This document shows positions 16,065-25,503 of a DNA stretch of 64,000 nt, piece by piece. The notes beneath the pieces are model-generated. The model was given only the letters and a program-made list of their open reading frames with translations, searched no databases and was not told the DNA's origin. Each line of letters starts with the position of its first letter. Position 1 is the stretch's first letter. Source of the DNA: CAZRWD01 sp964603785 (lineage in GTDB: Bacteria > Fermentibacterota > Fermentibacteria > Fermentibacterales > Fermentibacteraceae); contig CAZRWD010000005.1 in the NCBI GenBank assembly GCA_964603785.1, positions 117,329-181,328 on the forward strand, read 5' to 3'. The position numbers and the translations under genes were made by a program.

Positions 16065-18521
16065 TTGCCTGAGCAGTACAGCGAGAGAGCCAGGGCGGCC
16101 ATCAACGTAGCCAGGACCGAGGCCAGCAAGTACGGGCAGGCCCGGGTCGGCTCCGAGCACATGCTGTTCGGCCTTCTCTCGGTCAGGGGCTCCACATCCA
16201 TCGCGATACTGCACGCCCTGGGCGTGAACACCTCGGAGCTGCGCCTGCGCCTCGAGAGCTACATCCGCAAGCCATCCGGGATCACCATCCCCACGCACGA
16301 GGTCGGCTGGACCACCAAGGCCAGGCTCGTGCTGCACGAGGCCAACAGGCAGGCAAGCCTCATGGGGCACCAGTCGGTGGGGACCGAGCACATACTCCTC
16401 GGCCTGATCGCCGTTTCCAGCTGCATGGCCGCCACCCTCCTGAGGGAGCGCGGAGTCGTCCTGGAGAGGGCGGCCGCCGAGCTGGCCAACCTCCCCAGGT
16501 CGAGGGACGACAAGCAGGAGGAGGAGAACACCTCGGCCCTGGAGTTCTTCTGCCGCGATCTAACCTCCATGGCCCGGGAGCACCAGCTCGATCCGGTCAT
16601 CGGGCGGGAGCGCGAGATATCCAGGGTGATCCAGGTGCTCTGCCGCAGGAAGAAGTGCAATCCCGTGCTCATAGGCGAGCCGGGTGTCGGCAAGACGGCC
16701 ATCGTCGAGGGTCTCGCGCAGCTCATCGTCGACGGCAGGGTTCCGCCGCCGCTGAAGGACAGGCGCGTGATGGCGCTCGACATGGCCGGCGTGCTGGCGG
16801 GGACCAAGTACCGAGGCCAGTTCGAGGAGCGCCTGAAGGTCCTCCTCCGGGAGATCGGCGAGGAGGGCAACATCATCCTCTTCATCGACGAGATCCACTC
16901 CATCGTGGGGGCAGGCGCTGCCGAGGGGGCCATCGACGCCGCGAACCTGATGAAGCCCGCCCTCGCCAGGGGGGAGTTCCAGTGCATCGGTGCCACCACG
17001 CTCGACGAGTACCGCCGCCGCATCGAGAAGGACGGCGCGCTCGAGAGGCGCTTCCAGCCCGTCCCGGTCGATCCGCCCAGCGTCGCCCTCGCCATCGAGA
17101 TCCTGGAGGGGCTCCGCAGCAAGTACGAGGAGCACCACGGAGCCGAGTACGCGCCCGACGCGCTGGAGTCCTGCGCACGCCTGGCCGACCGTTTCGTGAG
17201 CGGCAGGTTTTTGCCGGACAAGGCCATAGATGTCATGGACGAGTCGGGGGCAAAGGCCAGGCTCCTGGCCTCCGCCGTTCCGCCGGAGATCGAGGGCATC
17301 GAGCGTGAGATATGCCTGCTCGAGACGAGCATGCGCAGCGCGACCGAGAAGTGCGACTTCGAGGACGCAATGCGGATCCGGTCGCAGGTGGAGACGCTCC
17401 AGGAGCAGCTCGCGGAGGCGAGGAGGGTCTGGCTCGACACGGGCAGCCACAGCCGGGTGACCGTGGATCTGGTCGCCGAGGTCGTCTCCGACATGACCGG
17501 GATCCCCGTCAGCAGGATGACCGAGAGCGAGCTGGCGCATCTCCGCGACCTGGAGAACGAGCTCTCGGCCCGCATCGTGGGTCAGGACGAGGCCCTGTCC
17601 GTCATAGCGAGGGCCATCAGACGGGGCAGGATAGGCCTGAAGGACCCCAACAGGCCCTCGGGCGCCTTTCTCTTCCTGGGTCCGTCCGGGGTGGGGAAGA
17701 CCGAGACGGCCAGGGTGCTCGCCGAGCAGGTCTTCGGAGACTCCGGCGCCCTGGTCCGGATCGACATGTCCGAGTTCCAGGAGAGGTTCTCCGGCTCGCG
17801 GCTCGTCGGGGCGCCTCCCGGCTACGTAGGCTACGACGACGGGGGGCAGCTGACCGAGAAGATAAGGCGCCGCCCTTACAGCGTCGTCCTCCTGGACGAG
17901 GTCGAGAAGGCCCACACCGACCTGTTCAACATGCTGCTCCAGGTGATGGACTACGGGAGGATGACGGACAACTACGGCAGGCACGTGGACTTCTCGAACA
18001 CGATCCTGATCATGACCAGCAACCTGGCGTCGAAGGAGCTGCAGGGCCTCGGACACCCGGGCTTCGCGGTGCAGGACGACGGAGAGATCAGGCGACGCCA
18101 GCGGGACATCGTGATGGACGGGGTGAAGCGCTTCTTCTCTCCGGAGTTCATCAACAGGCTGGACGAGATAGTGATCTTCAACCCCCTGAGCAGGATCGAG
18201 ATCGACCGGATAGTCGACATCCAGTTCGAGGAGGTCCGTGCGAGGCTCGTGGAGTTCGGACTCCATCTGACCCTCACCCCCTCGGCCAGGGATCTGATAG
18301 CTGAGACGGGCTTCGACCCGAATTCGGGTGCCAGGCACCTCAGGCGCACCATACAACGCCTGGTGGAGGACCCGCTCACGGAGTCGCTCCTCCAGGGCGA
18401 ATTCACGAGGGGAGACCGCATCGTGGCCGAGAGGGCGGAGGATCATCTGCTTTTCATCAAGCCGGGCGAGGAACCGATCGACTCCGTCACCGTCAGAGCC
18501 ACGGGCAGCTCGGCCAAGTGA
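16065..18521 (+). CDS. clpC: ATP-dependent Clp protease ATP-binding subunit ClpC
   Basis: 818 residues, the normal ClpC length. A hexameric AAA+ unfoldase that feeds substrates to ClpP. Two N-terminal Clp repeats (SEHMLFGLL, TEHILLGLI) are followed by AAA1 with Walker A GEPGVGKTA near residue 205 and a UVR-type middle domain (DFEDAMRIRSQVETLQEQL, about 428-446). AAA2 carries GPSGVGKTE near 539 and the arginine-rich C-domain. The TTG at 16065 is preferred because GGAGG lies 6 nt upstream and MPEQYSERARAAI is the expected start. No clpP is in the window. The stop overlaps the GTG of bamA (GTGA), an unusual coupling of a stress unfoldase to outer-membrane assembly. Confidence 0.95.
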   Translation: MPEQYSERARAAINVARTEASKYGQARVGSEHMLFGLLSVRGSTSIAILHALGVNTSELRLRLESYIRKPSGITIPTHEVGWTTKARLVLHEANRQASLMGHQSVGTEHILLGLIAVSSCMAATLLRERGVVLERAAAELANLPRSRDDKQEEENTSALEFFCRDLTSMAREHQLDPVIGREREISRVIQVLCRRKKCNPVLIGEPGVGKTAIVEGLAQLIVDGRVPPPLKDRRVMALDMAGVLAGTKYRGQFEERLKVLLREIGEEGNIILFIDEIHSIVGAGAAEGAIDAANLMKPALARGEFQCIGATTLDEYRRRIEKDGALERRFQPVPVDPPSVALAIEILEGLRSKYEEHHGAEYAPDALESCARLADRFVSGRFLPDKAIDVMDESGAKARLLASAVPPEIEGIEREICLLETSMRSATEKCDFEDAMRIRSQVETLQEQLAEARRVWLDTGSHSRVTVDLVAEVVSDMTGIPVSRMTESELAHLRDLENELSARIVGQDEALSVIARAIRRGRIGLKDPNRPSGAFLFLGPSGVGKTETARVLAEQVFGDSGALVRIDMSEFQERFSGSRLVGAPPGYVGYDDGGQLTEKIRRRPYSVVLLDEVEKAHTDLFNMLLQVMDYGRMTDNYGRHVDFSNTILIMTSNLASKELQGLGHPGFAVQDDGEIRRRQRDIVMDGVKRFFSPEFINRLDEIVIFNPLSRIEIDRIVDIQFEEVRARLVEFGLHLTLTPSARDLIAETGFDPNSGARHLRRTIQRLVEDPLTESLLQGEFTRGDRIVAERAEDHLLFIKPGEEPIDSVTVRATGSSAK

Positions 18522-20746
18522 GGGCCCTCCTGACCGCCCTGGCCGTCACGGTGCAGGCATCGGCGGCCAACGTGACCGGGATCCAGATCGAGGGCAACAC
18601 CTTCGTCAGCGATTCCCTGATCGTGCGTTCTTTCGGCATGCCCCCCGGTTCCGTCTTCGGCGCGGAGGCTCTCGCGACAGGCATACGCGACCTGTACAAC
18701 CTCGGGTACTTCTCCGAGATCGAGGCCCTCGTCGACTCCACGGACGACGGTGTGTCGATCCTGCTCAGGTTGTCCGAGAACCGCATACTCAGCGGGATCG
18801 TGGTCGACGGGCTCGACTGCCTGGATCCGGACGACGTGGCGGACAGCCTCATGCTGTTCCCGGGGCAGACCGTCTCCTCCATGGACATCGCCCGCGCCGA
18901 GCACACCATCCTCGCCCTGCTCGCGGAGAAGCACAGGCATCTCGCCACCGTCGGGCACTCCTGGGACGACCCGGACACGGGAGGGCGGAGCATGCTCCGC
19001 TTCACCGTCGAAGAGGGCCCCGACGTGAGGGTCGGGGAGATAGCCTTCACGGGCAACACGGTCTTCGACGACGGCGACCTTCGCGGCGAGATGAAGACGA
19101 AGCAGGACTCCTTCTGGCGCTCGGGCCGCTTCCGCGAGACCGACTTCATGGAGGACCTCGGGAAGATCGAGAACTACTACCGCGACCACGGCTATCCCGA
19201 CGCGAGGGTCCTGGGGGTCGAGAGGACGATGCTGGAGGACGGCCGGCACATGCGCCTCGTCATATCGATATCCGAGGGCGGGAGATACGACTTCGGCGAG
19301 ATCACCTTCTCCGGGAACGAGGCCATCCCGGACAGCACGCTCTACAGGGCCATGAGGATGGAGCCCGGGGACGAGTTCCGCATAAGCAGGTTCGAGCAGT
19401 CGGTGGACGGCATATACGAGCTGTTCCAGGACCAGGGCTACTTCTACGCCTCCGTCGACCCGCTCACCAGCCCCGACACCCTCTCGCGCCGCATCGCCGT
19501 CGACTTCGCTATCGTCGAGGGCGAGCGCGCGCACATCAGGCGGATCGACATCGTGGGCAACACCCGTACGATGGACAACGTGATACGAAGGCAGCTCCGT
19601 GTCGCGCCGGGAGACCTCTTCCAGCGCTCAGCGCTGGTCAGGAGTCTCAGGAACATTTTCTATCTCAACTACTTCGAGAATGTGGTCCCCGACTTCAGGG
19701 CGATCGAGGACTCTCCCGACATCGATCTCGTGATCGACGTCAGCGAGAAGTCCACGGGCAGGGCGGGATTCGGGGCGGGATACGGAGCGGGCGAGGGCTT
19801 CAACGGCTATCTCGAGCTGGGGGAGGAGAACCTCTTCGGCCGGGGGCAGAGCGTCTCGATAGCATATCAGTTCTCGAAGACGCGCAACGATATACAACTG
19901 AGCTATACCGAGCCGTGGTTCCGTGACACGCCCCTCTCGCTCGGGGGCGAGCTGTTCCACACCACCCTCTTCAGAGACGAGTACGACCGGACCAGGACCG
20001 GCGGAGCGGTCTCCGTGGGCCGGACCATACCCTGGATAGACTACGGCTCGGCTTCGGTCCGATACCTGCTGGAGCGAACCAACATCTACAACATCACCGA
20101 CGACTCCACCAGCTTCTACTACAGCCTGCGGGACACAGACTGGCCCAGATGGACGAGCTCGATCAGGTTCAAGGTGGGCAGGGACAGCCGTGACAGGCAG
20201 ATATTCCCGGGCGAGGGGTCGCAGAACATCCTGACCGCCGAGTTCGCGGGGGGTGTCCTCGGCGGCGACATCGGCTACCAGAAGTACCTGCTAGACAGCA
20301 ACTGGTACATCCCCTCCTTCTGGAACTTCATCTTCGTGCTGCGCTCCCGGGCGGGCATCATCGGCTCGCTCGCCGGGGAATCGCCTCCCGCCTACGAGCT
20401 GTTCGAGCTCGGCGGAACCGGCTTCTTCGGCGTTCGCGGCTACGACAGCCAGACGATCGGAGCCGTGCAGGGCCTCGAGACGGTCGGGGGCGACGTGATG
20501 CTCATCCTGACGACCGAGTACAGGCTCCGCGTGATCGAGCAGCTCCAGCTCTCGGCCTTCTTCGACGCCGGGGGGACCTGGAGCTCCCTGTCGCTGGTCG
20601 ACCTCGGCAGGATGAGCAGGGGCGCCGGCCTCGGCTTCAGGATCGAGGTCCCCATGCTGGGCGTGATGGGACTCGACTACGCCTACGGGTTCGACGGCCC
20701 CGACAGGGGCTGGCAGCCGCATTTCCAGTTCGGCACGGATTTCTGA
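18518..20746 (+). CDS. bamA: Outer membrane protein assembly factor BamA
   Basis: 742 residues. It inserts beta-barrel proteins into the outer membrane. A short signal peptide (MRALLTALAVTVQASA) is followed by five POTRA domains: repeated I-x-GN motifs at IEGNTF, GLDCLDP, FTGNTVF, FSGNEAIPD and IVGNTRTMD. A C-terminal 16-strand barrel starts at about residue 410 (GRAGFGAGYGAGEGF). GTG 18518 overlaps the clpC stop by 4 bp. The downstream order skp-lpxD-lpxC-lpxA is the widely conserved envelope cluster, supporting the identification. Confidence 0.95.
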   Translation: MRALLTALAVTVQASAANVTGIQIEGNTFVSDSLIVRSFGMPPGSVFGAEALATGIRDLYNLGYFSEIEALVDSTDDGVSILLRLSENRILSGIVVDGLDCLDPDDVADSLMLFPGQTVSSMDIARAEHTILALLAEKHRHLATVGHSWDDPDTGGRSMLRFTVEEGPDVRVGEIAFTGNTVFDDGDLRGEMKTKQDSFWRSGRFRETDFMEDLGKIENYYRDHGYPDARVLGVERTMLEDGRHMRLVISISEGGRYDFGEITFSGNEAIPDSTLYRAMRMEPGDEFRISRFEQSVDGIYELFQDQGYFYASVDPLTSPDTLSRRIAVDFAIVEGERAHIRRIDIVGNTRTMDNVIRRQLRVAPGDLFQRSALVRSLRNIFYLNYFENVVPDFRAIEDSPDIDLVIDVSEKSTGRAGFGAGYGAGEGFNGYLELGEENLFGRGQSVSIAYQFSKTRNDIQLSYTEPWFRDTPLSLGGELFHTTLFRDEYDRTRTGGAVSVGRTIPWIDYGSASVRYLLERTNIYNITDDSTSFYYSLRDTDWPRWTSSIRFKVGRDSRDRQIFPGEGSQNILTAEFAGGVLGGDIGYQKYLLDSNWYIPSFWNFIFVLRSRAGIIGSLAGESPPAYELFELGGTGFFGVRGYDSQTIGAVQGLETVGGDVMLILTTEYRLRVIEQLQLSAFFDAGGTWSSLSLVDLGRMSRGAGLGFRIEVPMLGVMGLDYAYGFDGPDRGWQPHFQFGTDF

Positions 20747-20770
20747 CAGGCTGACGGGACGGAGGATGCC

Positions 20771-21271
20771 ATGAGGTCGCTGTTGCTCTTGCTCGCGCTC
20801 GTTTCCGCGGCGCTCGCCGTGGAGACGGCCGTGATCGATTCCGAGCGGATCTTCGACACGCTGGGCGAGGTCGCCGATGCGCGCGAGCTCCTGGAGTCCG
20901 AGATCGAGCGCTGGAACGCCCATGCCGACTCCCTGCAGGCAGACATCGACGCCATCGGCGAAGATCTGGAGCTGACCCTGATGATGAGTCCCGAGCGCAG
21001 GAGGGAGAGGGAGCTCCTCCTCGACCAGAAGCAGGCCGAGCTGGACCAGTACCTTGCGTCCACATTCGGCCCCGGGGGCCTCGTGGAGAGGCGCAACGCC
21101 GAGCTGGTGTCGCCCATCGTCGCCGAGATAAACGAGGCCGTCCGCGAGCTGGCGGCGGAGAACGGCTACGATCTGGTGCTCGACGCCTCCGGAGGGCTCG
21201 TGGTCTACGCCGACGAGGCCATCGACATCACGGACGCCGTGATCTCAAGGATCTCGACGAGTGGATCCTAG
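20771..21271 (+). CDS. skp: Periplasmic chaperone, Skp/OmpH family
   Basis: 166 residues. A signal peptide (MRSLLLLLALVSAALA) precedes AVIDSERIF, a long charged helical region with coiled-coil character (EIERWNAHADSLQADIDAI..ERRRERELLLDQKQAEL), and a C-terminal beta strand YDLVLDASGGLVVYAD typical of OmpH. Skp shields unfolded outer-membrane proteins on the way to BamA. It is separated from bamA by 24 bp with a GGACGGAGG ribosome site and overlaps lpxD by 11 bp. Confidence 0.9.
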   Translation: MRSLLLLLALVSAALAVETAVIDSERIFDTLGEVADARELLESEIERWNAHADSLQADIDAIGEDLELTLMMSPERRRERELLLDQKQAELDQYLASTFGPGGLVERRNAELVSPIVAEINEAVRELAAENGYDLVLDASGGLVVYADEAIDITDAVISRISTSGS

Positions 21272-22292
21272 GCCCAGCCTCCGCGGCCTCGCGGATCTCC
21301 TGGGCGGGAAGCTCCTCGGACCCGACGGGGATGCCTCCGTCGAGGGGGTCTCCACCATCAGGGATGCCGGACCGGCGGAAGTGTGCTACTACGGCAATCC
21401 GCTCTACAGGGGGCAGCTGTCCGGGACGCGCGCGCTGGCCGTGATCGCTTCCGCGGAGACGCCCACATCCGCCAGGAACACCATCATCGTGCCGAATCCC
21501 TACGACGCGTTCAGGAAGGTGCTGGAGCTGTTCGCCCCGGACAGGCGCTCGGGCTTCACGGGCGTCCACCCGTCTGCCGTGGTCCACGGGACAGCCCGCC
21601 TTGCGGCCGGTACGGAAGTCGGCCCCGGCACCGTCATCGACAGGGATGCCGAGATCGGTGCGGGGACATCCGTAGGGCCGTGCTGCTATCTCGGCCCCGG
21701 CGTCACCGTCGGGAGCGGCTGCGTGCTGCACTCCTCTGTGGTCCTCGAGGCCGAGACCGTCGTCGGTGACCGGGTGGTCATCCACGCCGGCTCCGTCCTG
21801 GGCTCGGACGGCTTCGGTTTCGTGCCGGACCCCTCGGGGCACAAGAAGGTCCCCCAGAACGGACGGGTGGTCGTCGAGAGCGACGTGGAGATCGGCGCCA
21901 ACTGCACGATCGACAGGGCGGTCACGGGCGCGACGGTCGTCGGGAGGTTCTGCAAGCTCGACAACCTCGTACACCTCGCCCATAATGTGTCCCTGGGTCC
22001 GGGCTGCCTCCTGGCAGCCCAGACGGGCATCGCGGGCAGCACGTCCGTGGGATGCGGCGTGGTGTTCGGAGGACAGGCCGGCATTGGCGGCCACCTGGTC
22101 ATCGGAGACCGGGCGGTGATCGCGGCGCAGTCCGGTGTGACTAAGAACGTGGCTGCCGGCGAGACCGTCTCCGGCTACCCGGCCCGCGCCCACCGCAGGG
22201 CGCTCCGTGTGGATGCGGCCGTTTCCAGGCTGCCCGAGTTCATGGACAGGGTCTCCGAGGCCATCCGGGAGCCGCACAGCGCAGAGGAGTGA
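21261..22292 (+). CDS. lpxD: UDP-3-O-acylglucosamine N-acyltransferase
   Basis: 343 residues. It adds the N-linked acyl chain in lipid A synthesis (third step). A uridine-binding N-terminal domain (to about residue 100) is followed by a left-handed beta-helix of hexapeptide repeats (GTEVGPGTVIDRDAEIGAG, VGSGCVLHSSV). The catalytic His is in LDNLVHLAHNV. The FGFVPD...K.PQ.G.V loop is typical of LpxD. The GTG at 21261 lies within the end of skp. Confidence 0.95.
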   Translation: MDPRPSLRGLADLLGGKLLGPDGDASVEGVSTIRDAGPAEVCYYGNPLYRGQLSGTRALAVIASAETPTSARNTIIVPNPYDAFRKVLELFAPDRRSGFTGVHPSAVVHGTARLAAGTEVGPGTVIDRDAEIGAGTSVGPCCYLGPGVTVGSGCVLHSSVVLEAETVVGDRVVIHAGSVLGSDGFGFVPDPSGHKKVPQNGRVVVESDVEIGANCTIDRAVTGATVVGRFCKLDNLVHLAHNVSLGPGCLLAAQTGIAGSTSVGCGVVFGGQAGIGGHLVIGDRAVIAAQSGVTKNVAAGETVSGYPARAHRRALRVDAAVSRLPEFMDRVSEAIREPHSAEE

Positions 22293-22299
22293 TCCGGAA

Positions 22300-23619
22300 T
22301 TGAGCCAGAACCAGGTAACCCTCGAGAAACCGGTGTCCTACAGAGGCATAGGTCTGCACACCGGGAACGTCACCACGATCACCTTCAAGCCGGCGCCTCC
22401 CCACTCCGGTATCACCTTCGTCAGGACCGACGTGGAGTCGAGGCCGACGATACACGTGAGCTGCGAGAACGTCCGGCAGATCGAGGAGCAGTCGAGGCGG
22501 ACGACCCTGGGCGAGAACTACTACGAAGTGCACACGGTGGAGCATGTCCTCGCCGCGCTCTACGGGCTCGGGATAGACAACGCGATCATCGAGATCGATT
22601 CCGACGAGCCTCCCGAGCCGGAGGACGGTTCGGTCGCCACCTATGTGGATGTCATCGACCGGGCGGGACGGATAGAGCAGACCGACGCTCCCCGCAAGGT
22701 CCTGAGGATTGCCGAGGCCGTGGCGGTCTCGGCATACGGCGCCGACCTCGTCGTAGTCCCGGCTGACGAGCTGAGGATAAGCTTCACGATCGACTACGGC
22801 CACCCGGTCCTGGGAGCCCAGTACTACTCCTTCGTGCTCACCTCGGAGGCGTTCCGGAAGGAGATAGCCCCCGCCAGGACGTTCTGCTTCTACAAGGATG
22901 TCAAGATACTTCAGGACAAGAACCTGATAAGGGGCGGAACCCTCGAGAACGCCATAGTCATAGGCGACGAGGGCATCCTGAACCGCGAGCCCCTCAGGTT
23001 CGAGGACGAGTTCGTGAGGCACAAGATACTGGACCTCATCGGCGACCTCTCCCTCCTGGGCGAGCGGATCCAGGGCCATGTCATCTCCGCCAAGTCCGGG
23101 CATGCCTCCAACGTGCAGCTCGTCAAGAAGATCAGGGAGACCTACACCCGCAGCAGCAGGAAGCTCTCGAAACCCACCGGGCCGGGGAACTGGGACATTG
23201 CGGATGTCATGCGGATACTCCCGCACCGCTACCCGTTCCTCCTCGTCGACAGGGTGCTCGAGATGGAGCCCGAGAAGCGCATCGTGGGGATGAAGAACGT
23301 CACGATCAACGAGCCGTTCTTCCAGGGCCACTTCCCGGGGAGCCCGATAATGCCCGGCGTGCTGATCATCGAGGCGATGGGGCAGGTCGGCGGGCTCATG
23401 CTGTTCAACTCGGTCGAGCGCCCGGACGACTGGCTGGTCTACTTCACCGGTGTCGACAGGGTGAGGTTCCGCAAGCCCGTCCTCCCGGGCGACCAGATAC
23501 TGTTCGAGCTGGAGATGACCAAGCGCAGGGGGTCGGTCTGCATCATGCACGGCCTGGCCAAGGTCGACGACAAGGTGGTAGCCGAGGCCGACCTGATGGC
23601 GATGCTGGTCCCCAGATGA
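22300..23619 (+). CDS. lpxC/fabZ: Bifunctional LpxC deacetylase / FabZ 3-hydroxyacyl-ACP dehydratase
   Basis: 439 residues and two enzymes in one chain. The LpxC part (residues 1 to about 285) catalyses the committed, zinc-dependent deacetylation of lipid A synthesis; metal ligands are His82 (TVEHVLAAL) and the His/Asp pair in FVRHKILDLIGDL. The FabZ part (about 305-439) has the hot-dog fold motif GHFPGSPIMPGVLIIEAM with catalytic His and Glu, acting in fatty-acid elongation. The fusion is common in Bacteroidetes/Chlorobi and relatives. TTG 22300 is chosen for the GAGGAG 10 nt upstream and conserved N-terminus QVTLEKPVSYRGIGLH. The stop overlaps lpxA by 4 bp (ATGA). Confidence 0.94.
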   Translation: MSQNQVTLEKPVSYRGIGLHTGNVTTITFKPAPPHSGITFVRTDVESRPTIHVSCENVRQIEEQSRRTTLGENYYEVHTVEHVLAALYGLGIDNAIIEIDSDEPPEPEDGSVATYVDVIDRAGRIEQTDAPRKVLRIAEAVAVSAYGADLVVVPADELRISFTIDYGHPVLGAQYYSFVLTSEAFRKEIAPARTFCFYKDVKILQDKNLIRGGTLENAIVIGDEGILNREPLRFEDEFVRHKILDLIGDLSLLGERIQGHVISAKSGHASNVQLVKKIRETYTRSSRKLSKPTGPGNWDIADVMRILPHRYPFLLVDRVLEMEPEKRIVGMKNVTINEPFFQGHFPGSPIMPGVLIIEAMGQVGGLMLFNSVERPDDWLVYFTGVDRVRFRKPVLPGDQILFELEMTKRRGSVCIMHGLAKVDDKVVAEADLMAMLVPR

Positions 23620-24380
23620 TACACCCCGCGGCCATCGTCGAATGCCCGGTCCCCGACGACTGCGAGGTCGGACCCTATGCGGTCGTCGGGCCCGACGTCG
23701 TGATCGGTCCCGGCGTGAGGATAGCCCCTCACGCCTTCGTCGGAGGGAGGACGACCATCTCCGGGGGCGTCGTGATCGGACCGTCGGCCGTGGTCGGCAC
23801 GGATCCCCAGGATCTCAAGTACGGCGGCGAGGACACCTCTCTCCTCATCGGCGAGCGGACCGTGATCAGGGAGTTCGCGAACCTGAACCGCGGCACCTCC
23901 GCGACCGGCATGACGGTCGTCGGCGCGGACTGCCTCGTCATGGCCTATGCTCATGTGGCCCACGACTGCAGGGTCGGCGACAGCGTCATCCTCGCCAATT
24001 CCGTCAATCTCGCCGGGCATGTCCAGATCGGCGACTACGCGATAATCGGCGGGGTCGTCCCGGTCCATCAGTTCGTGCGCATCGGCGAGCACTCGATGAC
24101 TGGCGGAGGGTTCCGCGTTCCCATGGACGTCCCGCCCTTCTGCCTGGTCGGCGGCTACCCGCTCCGGGTGGTCTCCCTGAATACGGTCGGACTCAGGCGC
24201 AGGGGCTTCTCCCCTGAGAGGCTCGCGGATCTCGACAGGGCCTTCACCCTGCTGTTCCGGGAGTCGGGTCCGCTCACCGCGAAGGCCCGCAGCATCGTGG
24301 GCGGGGACGGATGGGGGAATGATGCCAGGAGGCTCGCCTCCTTCATACTCGAGAGCGACAGGGGAGTCATCACCTCCTGA
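23616..24380 (+). CDS. lpxA: UDP-N-acetylglucosamine O-acyltransferase
   Basis: 254 residues. First step of lipid A synthesis. Hexapeptide-repeat beta-helix with catalytic His116 in AYAHVAHDC, the GTDPQDLKYGGEDT substrate loop, NLNRGT, and the C-terminal helical domain (NTVGLRRRGFSPE). The Gly in GGVVPVHQFVRIG is the acyl-chain ruler region. It is coupled by ATGA to lpxC-fabZ. Confidence 0.95.
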   Translation: MIHPAAIVECPVPDDCEVGPYAVVGPDVVIGPGVRIAPHAFVGGRTTISGGVVIGPSAVVGTDPQDLKYGGEDTSLLIGERTVIREFANLNRGTSATGMTVVGADCLVMAYAHVAHDCRVGDSVILANSVNLAGHVQIGDYAIIGGVVPVHQFVRIGEHSMTGGGFRVPMDVPPFCLVGGYPLRVVSLNTVGLRRRGFSPERLADLDRAFTLLFRESGPLTAKARSIVGGDGWGNDARRLASFILESDRGVITS

Positions 24381-24401
24381 GCCGGAGGGTCGGACCCCGC
24401 C

Positions 24402-24869
24402 ATGTCCCTGATCCTCCTGCTCCTGTCCCTCGCCCTCCAGCCCGGCGGGGCACCGGATTCTCTCCGGCAGCCTCCGCCCGGGATTCCCGCACCGGAGTAC
24501 CGCAGTCCCACCGGGGCGCTTCTCAGATCGGCCGTGCTCCCGGGCTGGGGTCAGTTCTACAACGACGAGCCGGTGAAGGGTCTCCTGCTCGGGGCTGTCG
24601 AGATCGGCCTCCTTGGGCTCCTGATCGGCGAGCATCTCGCTGCGGAGAGCGCCAGGGAGGACTTCCTCGAGAGCGGGGACCCCGCCGACGAGGCCAGCTA
24701 CGAGACCCACAGGGACAGGAGGCTGGATCTCATCTGGTACACCTCCGCAGCCTGGCTCTTCGGCATGCTCGACGCCTACGTGGACGCCCACCTCTACGCC
24801 TTCGACGCCGAGAACGACCTCTTCGGCACGGAGGCCGGGCTCGGCGCCTCGATCGAAGTGAGGTTCTGA
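24402..24869 (+). CDS. DUF5683-like membrane protein
   Basis: 155 residues. An N-terminal signal or anchor (MSLILLLLSLALQPGG) is followed by a proline-rich linker. Then come SPTGALLRSAVLPGWGQFYNDEPVKG, the typical first motif of DUF5683 proteins, a hydrophobic helix (LLLGAVEIGLLGLLIG), a charged stretch and a second helix (WYTSAAWLFGMLDAYVDAHL). DUF5683 proteins are common in FCB bacteria and are of unknown function, perhaps in the periplasm or inner membrane. It follows lpxA by 21 bp with GGAGGG upstream and is probably in the same transcript. Confidence 0.7.
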   Translation: MSLILLLLSLALQPGGAPDSLRQPPPGIPAPEYRSPTGALLRSAVLPGWGQFYNDEPVKGLLLGAVEIGLLGLLIGEHLAAESAREDFLESGDPADEASYETHRDRRLDLIWYTSAAWLFGMLDAYVDAHLYAFDAENDLFGTEAGLGASIEVRF

Positions 24870-24903
24870 GGTGCTGACCGCCGTGCACGGGGGTCTGGAA
24901 TAG

Positions 24904-25503
24904 ATGCTCTTCGTCGCTGTATTACTGCTGCCGGCGGAGGCGGTGGACGATGGAGACGAAGACCTCATCAGGCGTGCCAGGGCGGGTGACCGGGAAGCCT
25001 TCGGCGAACTCGTCAGGAAGTACGAGAAGCGGGTGTTCCGTGTCGCGAGGCGCATGTGCCGGACCGACGAGGATGCGTGGGACGTGACCCAGGACACCTT
25101 CATAAGGGCCATGAAGGCCATGCCGGGCTTCGATCCGAGGTTCCGCTTCTTCACATGGATCTACAGGATAGCCACCAACCTCTCCATAAACCTCTCCGAG
25201 CGGAGGAGGCGCCGCTCCGAGGTGGAGTACGACGAGGAATACGGTGCGGACGGGCTGCAGAGCATATCCGACACGGCCCCTTCAGAGGCCTCGGCGAGGG
25301 AGCTTGCGGGCGCCATAAGGAAGGCCGTCGAGCAGCTCTCTCCCCCTCTCCGGTCGGTCTTCGTCCTGAGGGTCGACCAGGAGCTGAGCTACTCCGAGAT
25401 CGCGGAGACGCTCGGGATAGCTCTGGGAACCGTCATGTCCAGGCTCAACCGGGCCAGGACCGAGGTCCGCAGGGCCGTGGAGCACCTCATGGAGGTCAGG
25501 TGA
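24904..25503 (+). CDS. ECF-type RNA polymerase sigma factor (sigma-24 family)
   Basis: 199 residues. Region 2 (LIRRARAGDREAFGELVRKYEKRVFRVARRM..DEDAWDVTQDTFIRAM..F..WIYRIATNLSIN) and region 4 (LSPPLRSVFVLRVDQELSYSEIAETLGIALGTVMSRLNRAR) are complete, as in RpoE-like factors. The first 13 residues (MLFVAVLLLPAEA) look out of place for a soluble sigma factor. GTG 24943 is an alternative start giving VDDGDEDLIRRA, but its GGAGG is only 2 nt away, so I keep ATG 24904. The next gene, coupled by one base, is a zinc-finger anti-sigma factor. Placement after the bam-lpx genes suggests an envelope-stress role. Confidence 0.93.
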   Translation: MLFVAVLLLPAEAVDDGDEDLIRRARAGDREAFGELVRKYEKRVFRVARRMCRTDEDAWDVTQDTFIRAMKAMPGFDPRFRFFTWIYRIATNLSINLSERRRRRSEVEYDEEYGADGLQSISDTAPSEASARELAGAIRKAVEQLSPPLRSVFVLRVDQELSYSEIAETLGIALGTVMSRLNRARTEVRRAVEHLMEVR

